A DNA stretch of 5,254 bases from an uncultured Parabacteroides sp. (GTDB lineage Bacteria > Bacteroidota > Bacteroidia > Bacteroidales > Tannerellaceae), in the NCBI GenBank assembly GCA_947074335.1, contig CAMTPG010000198.1, forward strand, positions 1 to 5,254. The letters run 5' to 3'. Made by a program: the position numbers and the translations under genes. This document shows, in pieces, positions 1 through 5,254 of this stretch; positions within the stretch are counted from its first letter, which is position 1; each line of letters begins with the position of its first letter. The notes below the pieces were generated by a model. The model had not been told where the DNA came from. It saw nothing but the letters and a program-made list of their open reading frames with translations, and searched no databases.

Positions 1-144
1 TCGATGTTGACACACGAAGAGTGGGCCGGTCTCTATTCGTCGGGCCCGCAATTGCTGTATATCAATTCCGGAACCGGCAGCAATGTGCCCTTCCGCTTTG
101 GCGCCTGGCCCGAAATTACCCTGCTTACATTAAGCCGTTTCTGA
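1..144 (+). CDS. Metallophosphoesterase (calcineurin-like, YkuE/YaeI type), C-terminal end only
   Basis: The frame is open from the first base of the window and stops with TGA at 142-144, giving the last 47 residues of a protein that begins upstream. The tail contains YINSGTGSNVPFRFGAWPEI followed by TLLTL. This fits the closing strand of calcineurin-like phosphoesterases of the YkuE/YaeI group, where a 'N-x-G-x-G ... P-x-R-F ... P-E-I-T' pattern closes the metallo-beta-sandwich. Members hydrolyse phosphoesters with a di-metal centre and are often membrane-anchored with the catalytic domain outside the cytoplasm; UDP-diacylglucosamine or related lipid substrates are suggested for some. The metal-binding Asp/His motifs would lie upstream and cannot be checked here. 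The helicase starts 73 bp downstream, and its promoter candidate overlaps this 3' end. Family assignment rests on this short tail only. Confidence 0.7.
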   Translation, partial: SMLTHEEWAGLYSSGPQLLYINSGTGSNVPFRFGAWPEITLLTLSRF

Positions 145-161
145 ATTATATTGTAATTTTG
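130..161 (+). promoter_or_regulatory. Bacteroidota-type promoter candidate for the helicase
   Basis: The sequence TAATTTTG at 154-161 is an exact match to the Bacteroidota -7 consensus TAnnTTTG. About 20 bp upstream, TTAA at 130-133 is only a weak match to the -33 element TTTG and lies inside the last codons of the phosphoesterase gene. Transcription would begin near 165, leaving a leader of about 53 nt before the helicase ATG. The -7 match is seen directly; promoter activity is inferred. Confidence 0.5.
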
Positions 162-217
162 CAGCAGACAACGAATGCCGAAAATCCCGTTCGTTAAAAC
201 AGGCACACAAATTACGT

Positions 218-1471
218 ATGACATTCAACGATTTACAGATAGATCCCCGGTTGGTTGAACTTCTTAAGCAAGAAGGTTTCGAAACGCCCACCCCGATACA
301 ACAGGCCATTATTCCGGTTTTTCGGGATAAACGCGATGTATTAGCCGTGGCACAAACGGGAACCGGCAAAACCGGTGCATTTGTTATTCCGCTGCTTCAC
401 AATACACTTACAACCGGCGCCCGTTCCGAAATAAAAGCCTTGATTCTTGTGCCCACCCGCGAATTAGTCCGGCAGATTGGTCAGGTCATCGCCCGATTCA
501 ATGCACCCGTACAACTCAATTATGGGTTGATTTACGGCGGTGTTCCCATCGAAGATCAGATCGAAGCGCTGCAAAACAGCCCGGAATTAATTGTTGCCAC
601 GCCCGGCCGGCTGGTCGACCTCATTACACGCCGGGCCATCAACCTGTCGGCTGTTGAACAATTTGTTATCGATGAGGCCGACCGGATGCTGGATATGGGC
701 TTCGAAGAAGACATCGCCGGCATAACGGCACAGCTGCCCGACGGAAAAAACACCCTGTTATTTTCGGCCACCATGCCTGCAGAAGTAAAAACATTGAGCG
801 AAAAAATCCTTAGTAATCCCTTTGTTCACGAAGTATCTGCTGCTCCCGATGCCGCCCAACTGATCGAACAAAAGGTGTATTATGTGGAAAAAGCAAACAA
901 AAGTAACCTGCTTACCGAACTTTTGCGCAAGAAAGAGGTCGTTTCCGCCATCCTCTTCACCAAAACCCGCAAAAGCGCCGATGCACTCCATCAGCAATTG
1001 CAACAGGCAGGTTTTGTGTGCGACCGAATTCACTCGGACCGTTCGCAACAGGCACGCGATTCGATCCTGCAGGATTTCAGCAGCGCCCGTTTGCCCATAC
1101 TTATCGCTACCGATATAGCCGCCCGCGGAATTGACATTTCGCACATCTCGCATGTCTTTAATTATGAACTGCCTCAGGAAGCCGCCACCTATATCCATCG
1201 GGTAGGCCGTACCGGAAGAGCCGGAAAAGAGGGATTAGCCATCACCCTTTGTACACCCGAAGAAAAAGAGATGCTGATAAATATCCAGAAATTGATGAAA
1301 AAATCAATTCCCGTAGTGGCCGGTCACACCTTCGCCAATATGGCATTAACCAAAGCCCTGCAGGCAGCAGACGACAGGCTGGCCGGAAAAAAAGAAAAGA
1401 GCCGCTACAAAGGCAGCAAGGCCAACGGCGATTTTTTCAGACGACAGAAGCGGGAACAGCGCAAAAAATAG
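218..1471 (+). CDS. rhlE: DEAD-box ATP-dependent RNA helicase, RhlE-like
   Basis: This complete 417-residue protein has every core motif of a DEAD-box RNA helicase in order: upstream Phe3 and Q motif (about 21-28, TPIQ), motif I AQTGTGKT (45-52), Ia PTREL (79-83), GG (107-108), Ib TPGR (128-131), II DEAD (152-155), III SAT (183-185), IV ILFTKT (245-250), IVa SQxxR (276-280), V ATDIAARGID (297-306) and VI HRVGRTGR (327-334). It would unwind short RNA duplexes or remodel RNPs in the cytoplasm, for example in ribosome assembly, RNA decay or cold adaptation. The NYELP segment (315-319) and the following KLMKKSIP (358-365) point to the RhlE group rather than DeaD or SrmB. A Lys/Arg-rich tail (about 390-417) is the usual nonspecific RNA-binding extension and is short. 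The start fits because MTFNDL matches the usual N-terminus of the family. No clear Shine-Dalgarno sequence is present. One mild oddity is His-Ser-Asp at 272-274, where His-Gly-Asp/Asn is usual. Family is certain; the RhlE name is likely. Confidence 0.95.
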   Translation: MTFNDLQIDPRLVELLKQEGFETPTPIQQAIIPVFRDKRDVLAVAQTGTGKTGAFVIPLLHNTLTTGARSEIKALILVPTRELVRQIGQVIARFNAPVQLNYGLIYGGVPIEDQIEALQNSPELIVATPGRLVDLITRRAINLSAVEQFVIDEADRMLDMGFEEDIAGITAQLPDGKNTLLFSATMPAEVKTLSEKILSNPFVHEVSAAPDAAQLIEQKVYYVEKANKSNLLTELLRKKEVVSAILFTKTRKSADALHQQLQQAGFVCDRIHSDRSQQARDSILQDFSSARLPILIATDIAARGIDISHISHVFNYELPQEAATYIHRVGRTGRAGKEGLAITLCTPEEKEMLINIQKLMKKSIPVVAGHTFANMALTKALQAADDRLAGKKEKSRYKGSKANGDFFRRQKREQRKK

Positions 1472-1475
1472 CATC

Positions 1476-1493
1476 GAAACAGCGTTCTGTTTC
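1476..1493 (+). terminator. Short hairpin after the helicase, possible terminator
   Basis: GAAACAG (1476-1482) and CTGTTTC (1487-1493) form a perfect 7-bp stem with a CGTT tetraloop, starting 4 nt after the helicase stop codon. The stem is only moderately GC-rich and the following bases (CTGCAGACTTATTG) are not a clean U tract; a T-rich run comes only near 1538-1556. It could be a weak intrinsic terminator or a 3'-end stabilising hairpin. Confidence 0.45.
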
Positions 1494-1553
1494 CTGCAGA
1501 CTTATTGTTGAAAATGATTGTTTGAAATATATATCGGTTTTATTGTGTTTTTT

Positions 1554-1584
1554 TATGGTTCCTTGAGAAAATACTATATATTTG
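1554..1584 (+). promoter_or_regulatory. Bacteroidota-type promoter candidate for the GH109 gene
   Basis: TATATTTG at 1577-1584 matches the -7 consensus TAnnTTTG exactly. TATG at 1554-1557, with a 19-bp spacer, is the best-placed but imperfect -33 candidate, embedded in a T-rich stretch (1548-1554). Transcription would begin near 1588, giving a leader of about 145 nt. The weak -33 box is compatible with dependence on an activator, but nothing in the sequence identifies one. Confidence 0.6.
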
Positions 1585-1605
1585 CATCTGTAAATGCACT
1601 TTCAA

Positions 1606-1730
1606 AACTGTTTGAATACTACATTTAAACAGACTTTTGTTTATAGATAATACTATTAATCATTAATAAACAAACTTAAATTACTAACTTAGAATCTAAC
1701 AAAACAAATGGATTCACAACTGTTTTAATA
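1606..1730 (+). repeat. Near-identical direct 13-mers near the two ends of the leader
   Basis: AACTGTTTGAATA at 1606-1618 and AACTGTTTTAATA at 1718-1730 match at 12 of 13 positions and lie in the same orientation. The first copy is just after the predicted transcription start and the second ends 2 nt before the GH109 ATG. In DNA of this AT content a chance match is possible, so this is recorded as a pattern and not as a proven binding site. Confidence 0.35.
1636..1674. repeat. Inverted repeat with a nested palindrome in the GH109 leader
   Basis: TTTGTTTAT (1636-1644) and ATAAACAAA (1666-1674) are perfect 9-bp inverted arms around a 21-nt spacer. Overlapping the right arm, TATTAATCATTAATA (1654-1668) is a second perfect inverted repeat, 7+1+7. 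The two structures share bases 1666-1668, so in RNA they would be mutually exclusive. As DNA the site could be an operator for a dimeric regulator. AT richness raises the chance expectation, so function is unproven. Confidence 0.4.
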
Positions 1731-1732
1731 GC

Positions 1733-3178
1733 ATGAAAAAAAGCTTTTTATCACTTTTAGCAGGTGTTCTGCTAACCACTTGCTGCATTTCCTGTGCAGA
1801 CAAGGTATCAACGAATTATTCAGTTCCCGTAACGCGTAACCAGGAAGGCGTTTTTGTAACTGAAACACCGGCCAAACCCGCAGGCCAGCAGGATATGTTG
1901 CAGTTTGCCGCCGAACCCATGGAGAATATCCGTGTCGGTTTTATCGGACTGGGCATGAGAGGACCCGGAGCCGTAGTACGTATGATGAACATCGAAGGCG
2001 TTGAAATTGCCGCACTTTGCGATGTAGAACAGGATCGCGTTGAAAAAGTAGCCAAACGCGTTGTTGAGGCCGGCAATCCCGAACCCAAAATGTTTTACGG
2101 AAGCACAGATGCATGGCGCGAACTTTCGGCTATGCCCGATCTGGATCTGATCTATATTGCAACCGACTGGGGCACACACGCCATGATGGGTGTTCAGGGC
2201 ATGAAAGATGGAAAACACGTTGCCATCGAAGTACCTTCGGCCATGAACATGCAGGAAATCTGGGATCTGATCAATACCTCAGAACAGACACGCAAACACT
2301 GTATGCAGCTCGAAAACTGTGTATACGATTTCTACGAACTTACTGCTTTGAATATGGCACAACAGGGCCTTTTCGGCGAAGTGCTTCATACAGAAGGCGC
2401 CTATATTCATAACCTCGAACCGTTCTGGAAAGATTACTGGAACGACTGGCGTTTGCAATATAACATCAACAATTACGGCGATTTGTATCCTACTCACGGC
2501 CTCGGCCCGGTTTGTCAGGTATTAGATATTCACCGTGGTGACAAAATGAACTATTTGTCGGCATTCCAGACAAAAACAGTTGCTATCCCCGAATTTATCG
2601 AACGCACACAAGGTCGCGATGTAACTGAAAACTTCCGCAACGGCGACCACACCATTACCCTGATCAAAACAGAGAAAGGTAAAACAATCAATATCCAGCA
2701 CAATGTAGCCACACCGCGCCCGTACAACCGTATGTATCAGCTTACCGGTACAAAAGGTTTTGCCAATAAATATCCGGTACAGGGATTTGCGCTGACCAAA
2801 GAATCATTTGGCGGACAGAGCAATGTGGAAAACAAAAATCATGAAAATCTCGACGGTCACAGCTTCGTTCCCGTACAGATGAGAGATTCATTGCTGAAAG
2901 CCTATCAGCATCCCATCGTGAACGATGAGCTGATCGAAACAGCCAAGAAAGTAGGCGGTCACGGCGGTATGGACTTTATCATGGATTATCGCCTGATTTA
3001 CTGTTTGCAAAACGGACTTCCGCTGGATATGGACGTATACGATCTGGCCGAATGGTGTGCCCCGATCGAATTATCAGCTATTTCGCTCGAAAACAACTCT
3101 ATGCCGGTTGAGGTGCCCGATTTTACACGCGGAGCCTGGGATAAACTGGATGGATTGAAATTTCATGTAAAAAAATAA
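1733..3178 (+). CDS. Exported GH109-family Gfo/Idh/MocA-fold glycosidase (alpha-N-acetylgalactosaminidase type)
   Basis: This complete 481-residue protein belongs to the Gfo/Idh/MocA fold as used by glycoside hydrolase family 109. Such enzymes release terminal alpha-linked GalNAc, for example from mucin O-glycans or blood-group A, using tightly bound NAD that transiently oxidises the sugar. The Rossmann half starts near residue 66 with RVGFIGLGMRGPG (G72, G74, G77 forming GxGxxG). The reductase hallmark EKP is EVP here (E166-P168), so the usual catalytic lysine is absent, as in GH109. Further hallmarks are LENCVYDF (193-200), YPTHG (252-256, containing the Tyr and His implicated in the family), RPYNR (329-333) and GGHGGMDF (408-415), ending with VPDFTRGAW. 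Residues 1-21 form a Sec-like signal: MKK, a hydrophobic stretch, then TTCCISC, where C21 (or C17) could be the lipidated cysteine; residues 22-65 look like a linker. There is no twin-arginine motif. The fold is certain, GH109 membership very likely; the exact sugar is inferred. It appears monocistronic, with its own promoter and a strong terminator. Confidence 0.9.
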   Translation: MKKSFLSLLAGVLLTTCCISCADKVSTNYSVPVTRNQEGVFVTETPAKPAGQQDMLQFAAEPMENIRVGFIGLGMRGPGAVVRMMNIEGVEIAALCDVEQDRVEKVAKRVVEAGNPEPKMFYGSTDAWRELSAMPDLDLIYIATDWGTHAMMGVQGMKDGKHVAIEVPSAMNMQEIWDLINTSEQTRKHCMQLENCVYDFYELTALNMAQQGLFGEVLHTEGAYIHNLEPFWKDYWNDWRLQYNINNYGDLYPTHGLGPVCQVLDIHRGDKMNYLSAFQTKTVAIPEFIERTQGRDVTENFRNGDHTITLIKTEKGKTINIQHNVATPRPYNRMYQLTGTKGFANKYPVQGFALTKESFGGQSNVENKNHENLDGHSFVPVQMRDSLLKAYQHPIVNDELIETAKKVGGHGGMDFIMDYRLIYCLQNGLPLDMDVYDLAEWCAPIELSAISLENNSMPVEVPDFTRGAWDKLDGLKFHVKK

Positions 3179-3215
3179 TTCGGTACAGCCTGAGTCTGAA
3201 TTATAATTTCAAAAT

Positions 3216-3264
3216 AAATAGTCACGCTTTAATTAGTTTTATACTTTTTAAAGCGTGACTATTT
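3216..3264 (+). terminator. Perfect 17-bp hairpin terminator after the GH109 gene
   Basis: AAATAGTCACGCTTTAA (3216-3232) pairs without mismatch with TTAAAGCGTGACTATTT (3248-3264) across a 15-nt T-rich loop. The left arm begins 38 nt after the GH109 stop codon. The stem has a GC-containing centre, ends in a T run and is followed by CGTTTAT. With A-rich sequence before it (3211-3218) it could also work on the opposite strand. It insulates the downstream gene from GH109 transcription. Confidence 0.8.
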
Positions 3265-3292
3265 CGTTTATACCGGTTAATCTTTAATTTTG
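3262..3292 (+). promoter_or_regulatory. Bacteroidota-type promoter candidate for the large secreted protein gene
   Basis: TAATTTTG at 3285-3292 matches TAnnTTTG exactly and is identical to the -7 box proposed for the helicase. TTTC at 3262-3265, 19 bp upstream, is a 3-of-4 match to the -33 TTTG and overlaps the end of the preceding terminator. Transcription would begin near 3296, leaving a leader of about 19 nt before the ATG at 3315. Confidence 0.55.
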
Positions 3293-3314
3293 TTGAATCC
3301 TAAATAATATATAG

Positions 3315-5254
3315 ATGAAAAAACAAATGACATTTGCCCTTTTCCTTTTGCTGGCGCTCTGTCAGCTGCCTGTAAACGGAAAAACGATTCAACAAACCGA
3401 TTCGAAAACCCTTCAGATGAAGGCAGTCAACCTGATTACCGCACAAGAACTGGAGATTGTTTGTCCGGTAAAACCGCTCAATGCGCAACAAGTCTACGAC
3501 CAGTTCGAAATCACCGTAGCCGGAAAACCGGCCGATTACACCTATTTATCCTATTTCGATTTCGGTCCCTATGCTGATGCTCCCGTCATCAATCTTCGAT
3601 TAAAAGAGCCGTTAGCCACAGGCACCTTACGCGGAAAAACCGGAAATGCCCGTACACCCAACGAAAATACACAGGCCGTTGCAGGCCCGGTAGCTGCCGC
3701 AAGCGTGAAGGTGCATTTAAAAGACCAATCCATGGCAGCGCAGTGGAAACCCTTTTATGATTACACAAACATCGGATCTAAATCGAAACTGACAGCCACC
3801 GGCACCGCCGCTTGCAATACGCGCGCCGAACACGATACCCGTCAGGGCGTTGCCTATTCGAACGAACATGTAATCGATTATGCCGCAGGCGGCATTCACC
3901 GCATGACGGGCCGTGCCGAATTAATCACCCAAAATGCAGTAGATCACGGTTTGCAGATCGTCTTAGTAGGAACCGATCAATCCGTATATGAAGCTCCGGA
4001 ATGGCGCGAGCTTTTTAACCCCGACGATTATCAGACACGCCGTGTGATAGCCGGCACCCCCGAAAAGCCGGTGATTGCAGCCACAGCCGATGATGTGATG
4101 CGGCAGCAAAGCGATGGCGACATGTTGCGCACACAGAGCGACTATTTTTATTTGGGCGAAGCCTTCGCCCGTTTGTTCTGGCAAGTTGCCGTGGATGGTT
4201 CCGAAGCCGGCGCAACTTTGGGCTGCCGACGCGTTCCGCTGAGTGTTTACAACGATGCCGACGATTACAGATATGATCAACACATCGCCGCAGCCTATGC
4301 CGATGCCCTGAAACAAAACCGGTATCCCGGCCACCGCATGATGAAAAGCCTGGAAGATTATTTTGTCTGTGGCACGATGATCTTTTATGAATTCATCCCC
4401 GAATCGGCAGATGGCAAATGGCACGATGAGGCAGGCCCTGTCAATACCCGCGAAGAGCTGAAAGCCTATGATCCGGCTCTTTACCGTCCGCTTTGCGGCA
4501 TCTTTGGCGAATGGGAGTATTTCTCCAGCGAAAACCATGAAGGATTTGATAACGGCCTCGATGGTGTTCGTTCGGCCATGCCCTGGTTTTGGCATACGCA
4601 AGCCGACAATTACGCACCCGATACAAAAGCTTATGCGCCGCTGGCTGTTGAGCATGTCCATATCATTGCCGATAATCAGTTAGAGATCAAATTCAACCGC
4701 GAAGTAAAAGATATGTCCGCCCTGTGCAACGAAAAGAACTGGAAAATTCAGCACAGTGCCGATCAGGGCGCCACATGGACCGATGTTCCGCATCAAATCA
4801 CGGGCAGTTATCTGTTTCGTTCCATTACGCTGCAACTCCCGCGCGAGGCTGAATTTCGTTTTACAAAAGGCAGCTTTGGCCGCACCTTCCGCGGATTTTC
4901 GTCAAAAGATATTGCCGAACGTTCGGTTGCGGCAGGCGGCTGGATCGATAATGATCAGGCTGTCAGTCCCACGGCACTCGAATTTGGGCAGTATGTCGGA
5001 TTAGAAGAGGCAATCAGCGACTATGGCACCGCACAAAACGGCCTGATTCGCGTGCAATATCTGGGCAATTCGCCCGTAGCCGACTGGAACGGCAATCTCC
5101 TTGCCGCAAATCAGCCGCTGACGGCCGAATTTAAACCCTGGATCAGTCAGGTGTATCGCAGTCCGTTAGTGGGCGTCTATATTTATGCCGATGCCAATGT
5201 GCCGAAAGATGTGTTAATTCTTTCAGGCATGTATTACGATTTGGGCTTTTCAAA
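3315..5254 (+). CDS. Large secreted protein with Ig-like domains and a degenerate zincin-metallopeptidase-like core (3' end outside window)
   Basis: The frame is open for 646 codons from ATG at 3315 to the window edge, where the gene is cut. Residues 1-22 (MKKQ, a hydrophobic core, then PVNG before K23) are a typical Sec signal cleaved by signal peptidase I. Residues about 32-137 look like a bacterial Ig-like beta domain (AVNLITAQELEIVCPVKPL...FEITVAGKP). Residues about 180-420 resemble, from memory, an uncharacterised secreted metallopeptidase-like family: IVLVGTDQ...APEW (215-230), AGTPEKPV (246-253), then YLGEAFAR (279-286), where relatives have a HEFAH-type zinc site, LEDYF (346-350) in the place of a later acidic ligand, and NTREELKAYDP (377-387). 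Both zinc-binding histidines are missing, so this copy may be inactive or have another role. A second Ig-like region starts near 444 (VEHVHIIADNQLEIKFNREV). Residues about 550-646 were not recognised. The start is chosen for the signal peptide; the upstream bases are A/T-rich without a Shine-Dalgarno sequence. The gene is certain and secretion likely; the family link is moderate and the function unknown. Confidence 0.8.
   Translation, partial: MKKQMTFALFLLLALCQLPVNGKTIQQTDSKTLQMKAVNLITAQELEIVCPVKPLNAQQVYDQFEITVAGKPADYTYLSYFDFGPYADAPVINLRLKEPLATGTLRGKTGNARTPNENTQAVAGPVAAASVKVHLKDQSMAAQWKPFYDYTNIGSKSKLTATGTAACNTRAEHDTRQGVAYSNEHVIDYAAGGIHRMTGRAELITQNAVDHGLQIVLVGTDQSVYEAPEWRELFNPDDYQTRRVIAGTPEKPVIAATADDVMRQQSDGDMLRTQSDYFYLGEAFARLFWQVAVDGSEAGATLGCRRVPLSVYNDADDYRYDQHIAAAYADALKQNRYPGHRMMKSLEDYFVCGTMIFYEFIPESADGKWHDEAGPVNTREELKAYDPALYRPLCGIFGEWEYFSSENHEGFDNGLDGVRSAMPWFWHTQADNYAPDTKAYAPLAVEHVHIIADNQLEIKFNREVKDMSALCNEKNWKIQHSADQGATWTDVPHQITGSYLFRSITLQLPREAEFRFTKGSFGRTFRGFSSKDIAERSVAAGGWIDNDQAVSPTALEFGQYVGLEEAISDYGTAQNGLIRVQYLGNSPVADWNGNLLAANQPLTAEFKPWISQVYRSPLVGVYIYADANVPKDVLILSGMYYDLGFS

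Larger units (their letters stand above)
1585..1732 (+). promoter_or_regulatory. Long AT-rich 5' leader of the GH109 gene
   Basis: The stretch between the promoter candidate and the ATG at 1733 is about 148 bp and strongly AT-rich. It contains an inverted repeat with a nested palindrome (1636-1674) and two near-identical 13-mers, one near each end (1606-1618 and 1718-1730). It also holds two tiny ATG-started frames: 18 codons plus stop at 1594-1650, and 6 codons plus stop at 1708-1728. No known riboswitch or T-box pattern was recognised. A leader this long is much more than this gene needs for initiation, so a regulatory role is plausible but inferred. Confidence 0.4.

Noticed and set aside
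758..1198. A 146-codon open frame on the - strand
   Set aside because: It is antisense to the helicase, across motifs III to V, so base composition is fixed by the helicase code; the product has no recognisable domain.
1249..1566. A 105-codon + strand frame overlapping the helicase 3' end
   Set aside because: Most of it is the helicase code read in another frame, and the rest is AT-rich intergenic DNA. It has no own promoter or initiation signal.
1585..1732. Known riboswitch or T-box in the GH109 leader
   Set aside because: No conserved aptamer core, T-box sequence or terminator/antiterminator pair with a U tract was recognisable; the leader is very AT-rich.
1820..2218. A 132-codon - strand frame inside the GH109 gene
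   Set aside because: It is antisense to the signal linker and Rossmann domain of a strongly recognised protein; there is no independent evidence for it.
3199..3208. AATTATAATT palindrome after the GH109 stop codon as a promoter or operator
   Set aside because: It is only 10 bp of A/T, expected often by chance, and it does not fit TAnnTTTG.
3963..4661. A 232-codon open frame on the - strand
   Set aside because: It lies wholly antisense to the uninterrupted secreted-protein frame, which has a signal peptide and motif structure. Its translation has a random-looking mix rich in Cys, His and Ile and no recognisable domain.
1..5254. Mobile element, CRISPR array, tRNA or a dedicated multi-gene defence system
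   Set aside because: No spaced repeats, terminal inverted repeats, transposase or integrase motifs, cloverleaf, or defence-type genes were seen; the genes are ordinary in spacing and direction.

Overview
The window reads as chromosomal DNA of a member of the Bacteroidota, probably a Bacteroidales-like gut or anaerobic species. Four signs support this. Three upstream regions carry the Bacteroidota -7 element TAnnTTTG. None of the three visible starts has a convincing Shine-Dalgarno sequence; all have A/T-rich leaders. A GH109-type glycoside hydrolase with a lipoprotein-like signal is present. Genes are moderately GC-rich while the intergenic DNA is strongly AT-rich. No rRNA, tRNA, CRISPR array, insertion sequence or phage gene was seen.

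Layout, all genes on the + strand. (1) 1-144: the last 47 codons of a calcineurin-like metallophosphoesterase. (2) 218-1471: a complete RhlE-type DEAD-box RNA helicase, with a promoter candidate that starts inside the end of gene 1. (3) 1472-1732: an AT-rich intergenic region holding a short hairpin after the helicase, a TAnnTTTG promoter and a leader of about 145 nt with inverted and direct repeats. (4) 1733-3178: a complete exported Gfo/Idh/MocA-fold protein of the GH109 type (NAD-dependent alpha-N-acetylgalactosaminidase family). (5) 3179-3314: a perfect 17-bp hairpin terminator followed at once by a new promoter. (6) 3315 to the window end: at least 646 codons of a large secreted protein that runs off the edge. 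It appears to combine Ig-like beta domains with a zincin-metallopeptidase-like core whose HExxH-like site reads GEAFAR.

The genes do not look like one operon. Each complete gene has its own promoter candidate, and a strong terminator separates the last two. The helicase and phosphoesterase are housekeeping-type. The GH109 enzyme and the large secreted protein both carry export signals and could both act on host or environmental glycoconjugates, but their cooperation is only inferred from adjacency. The most unusual items are the degenerate active site of the last protein, the twin-arginine-less signal on an NAD-dependent enzyme, and the structured leader of the GH109 gene.
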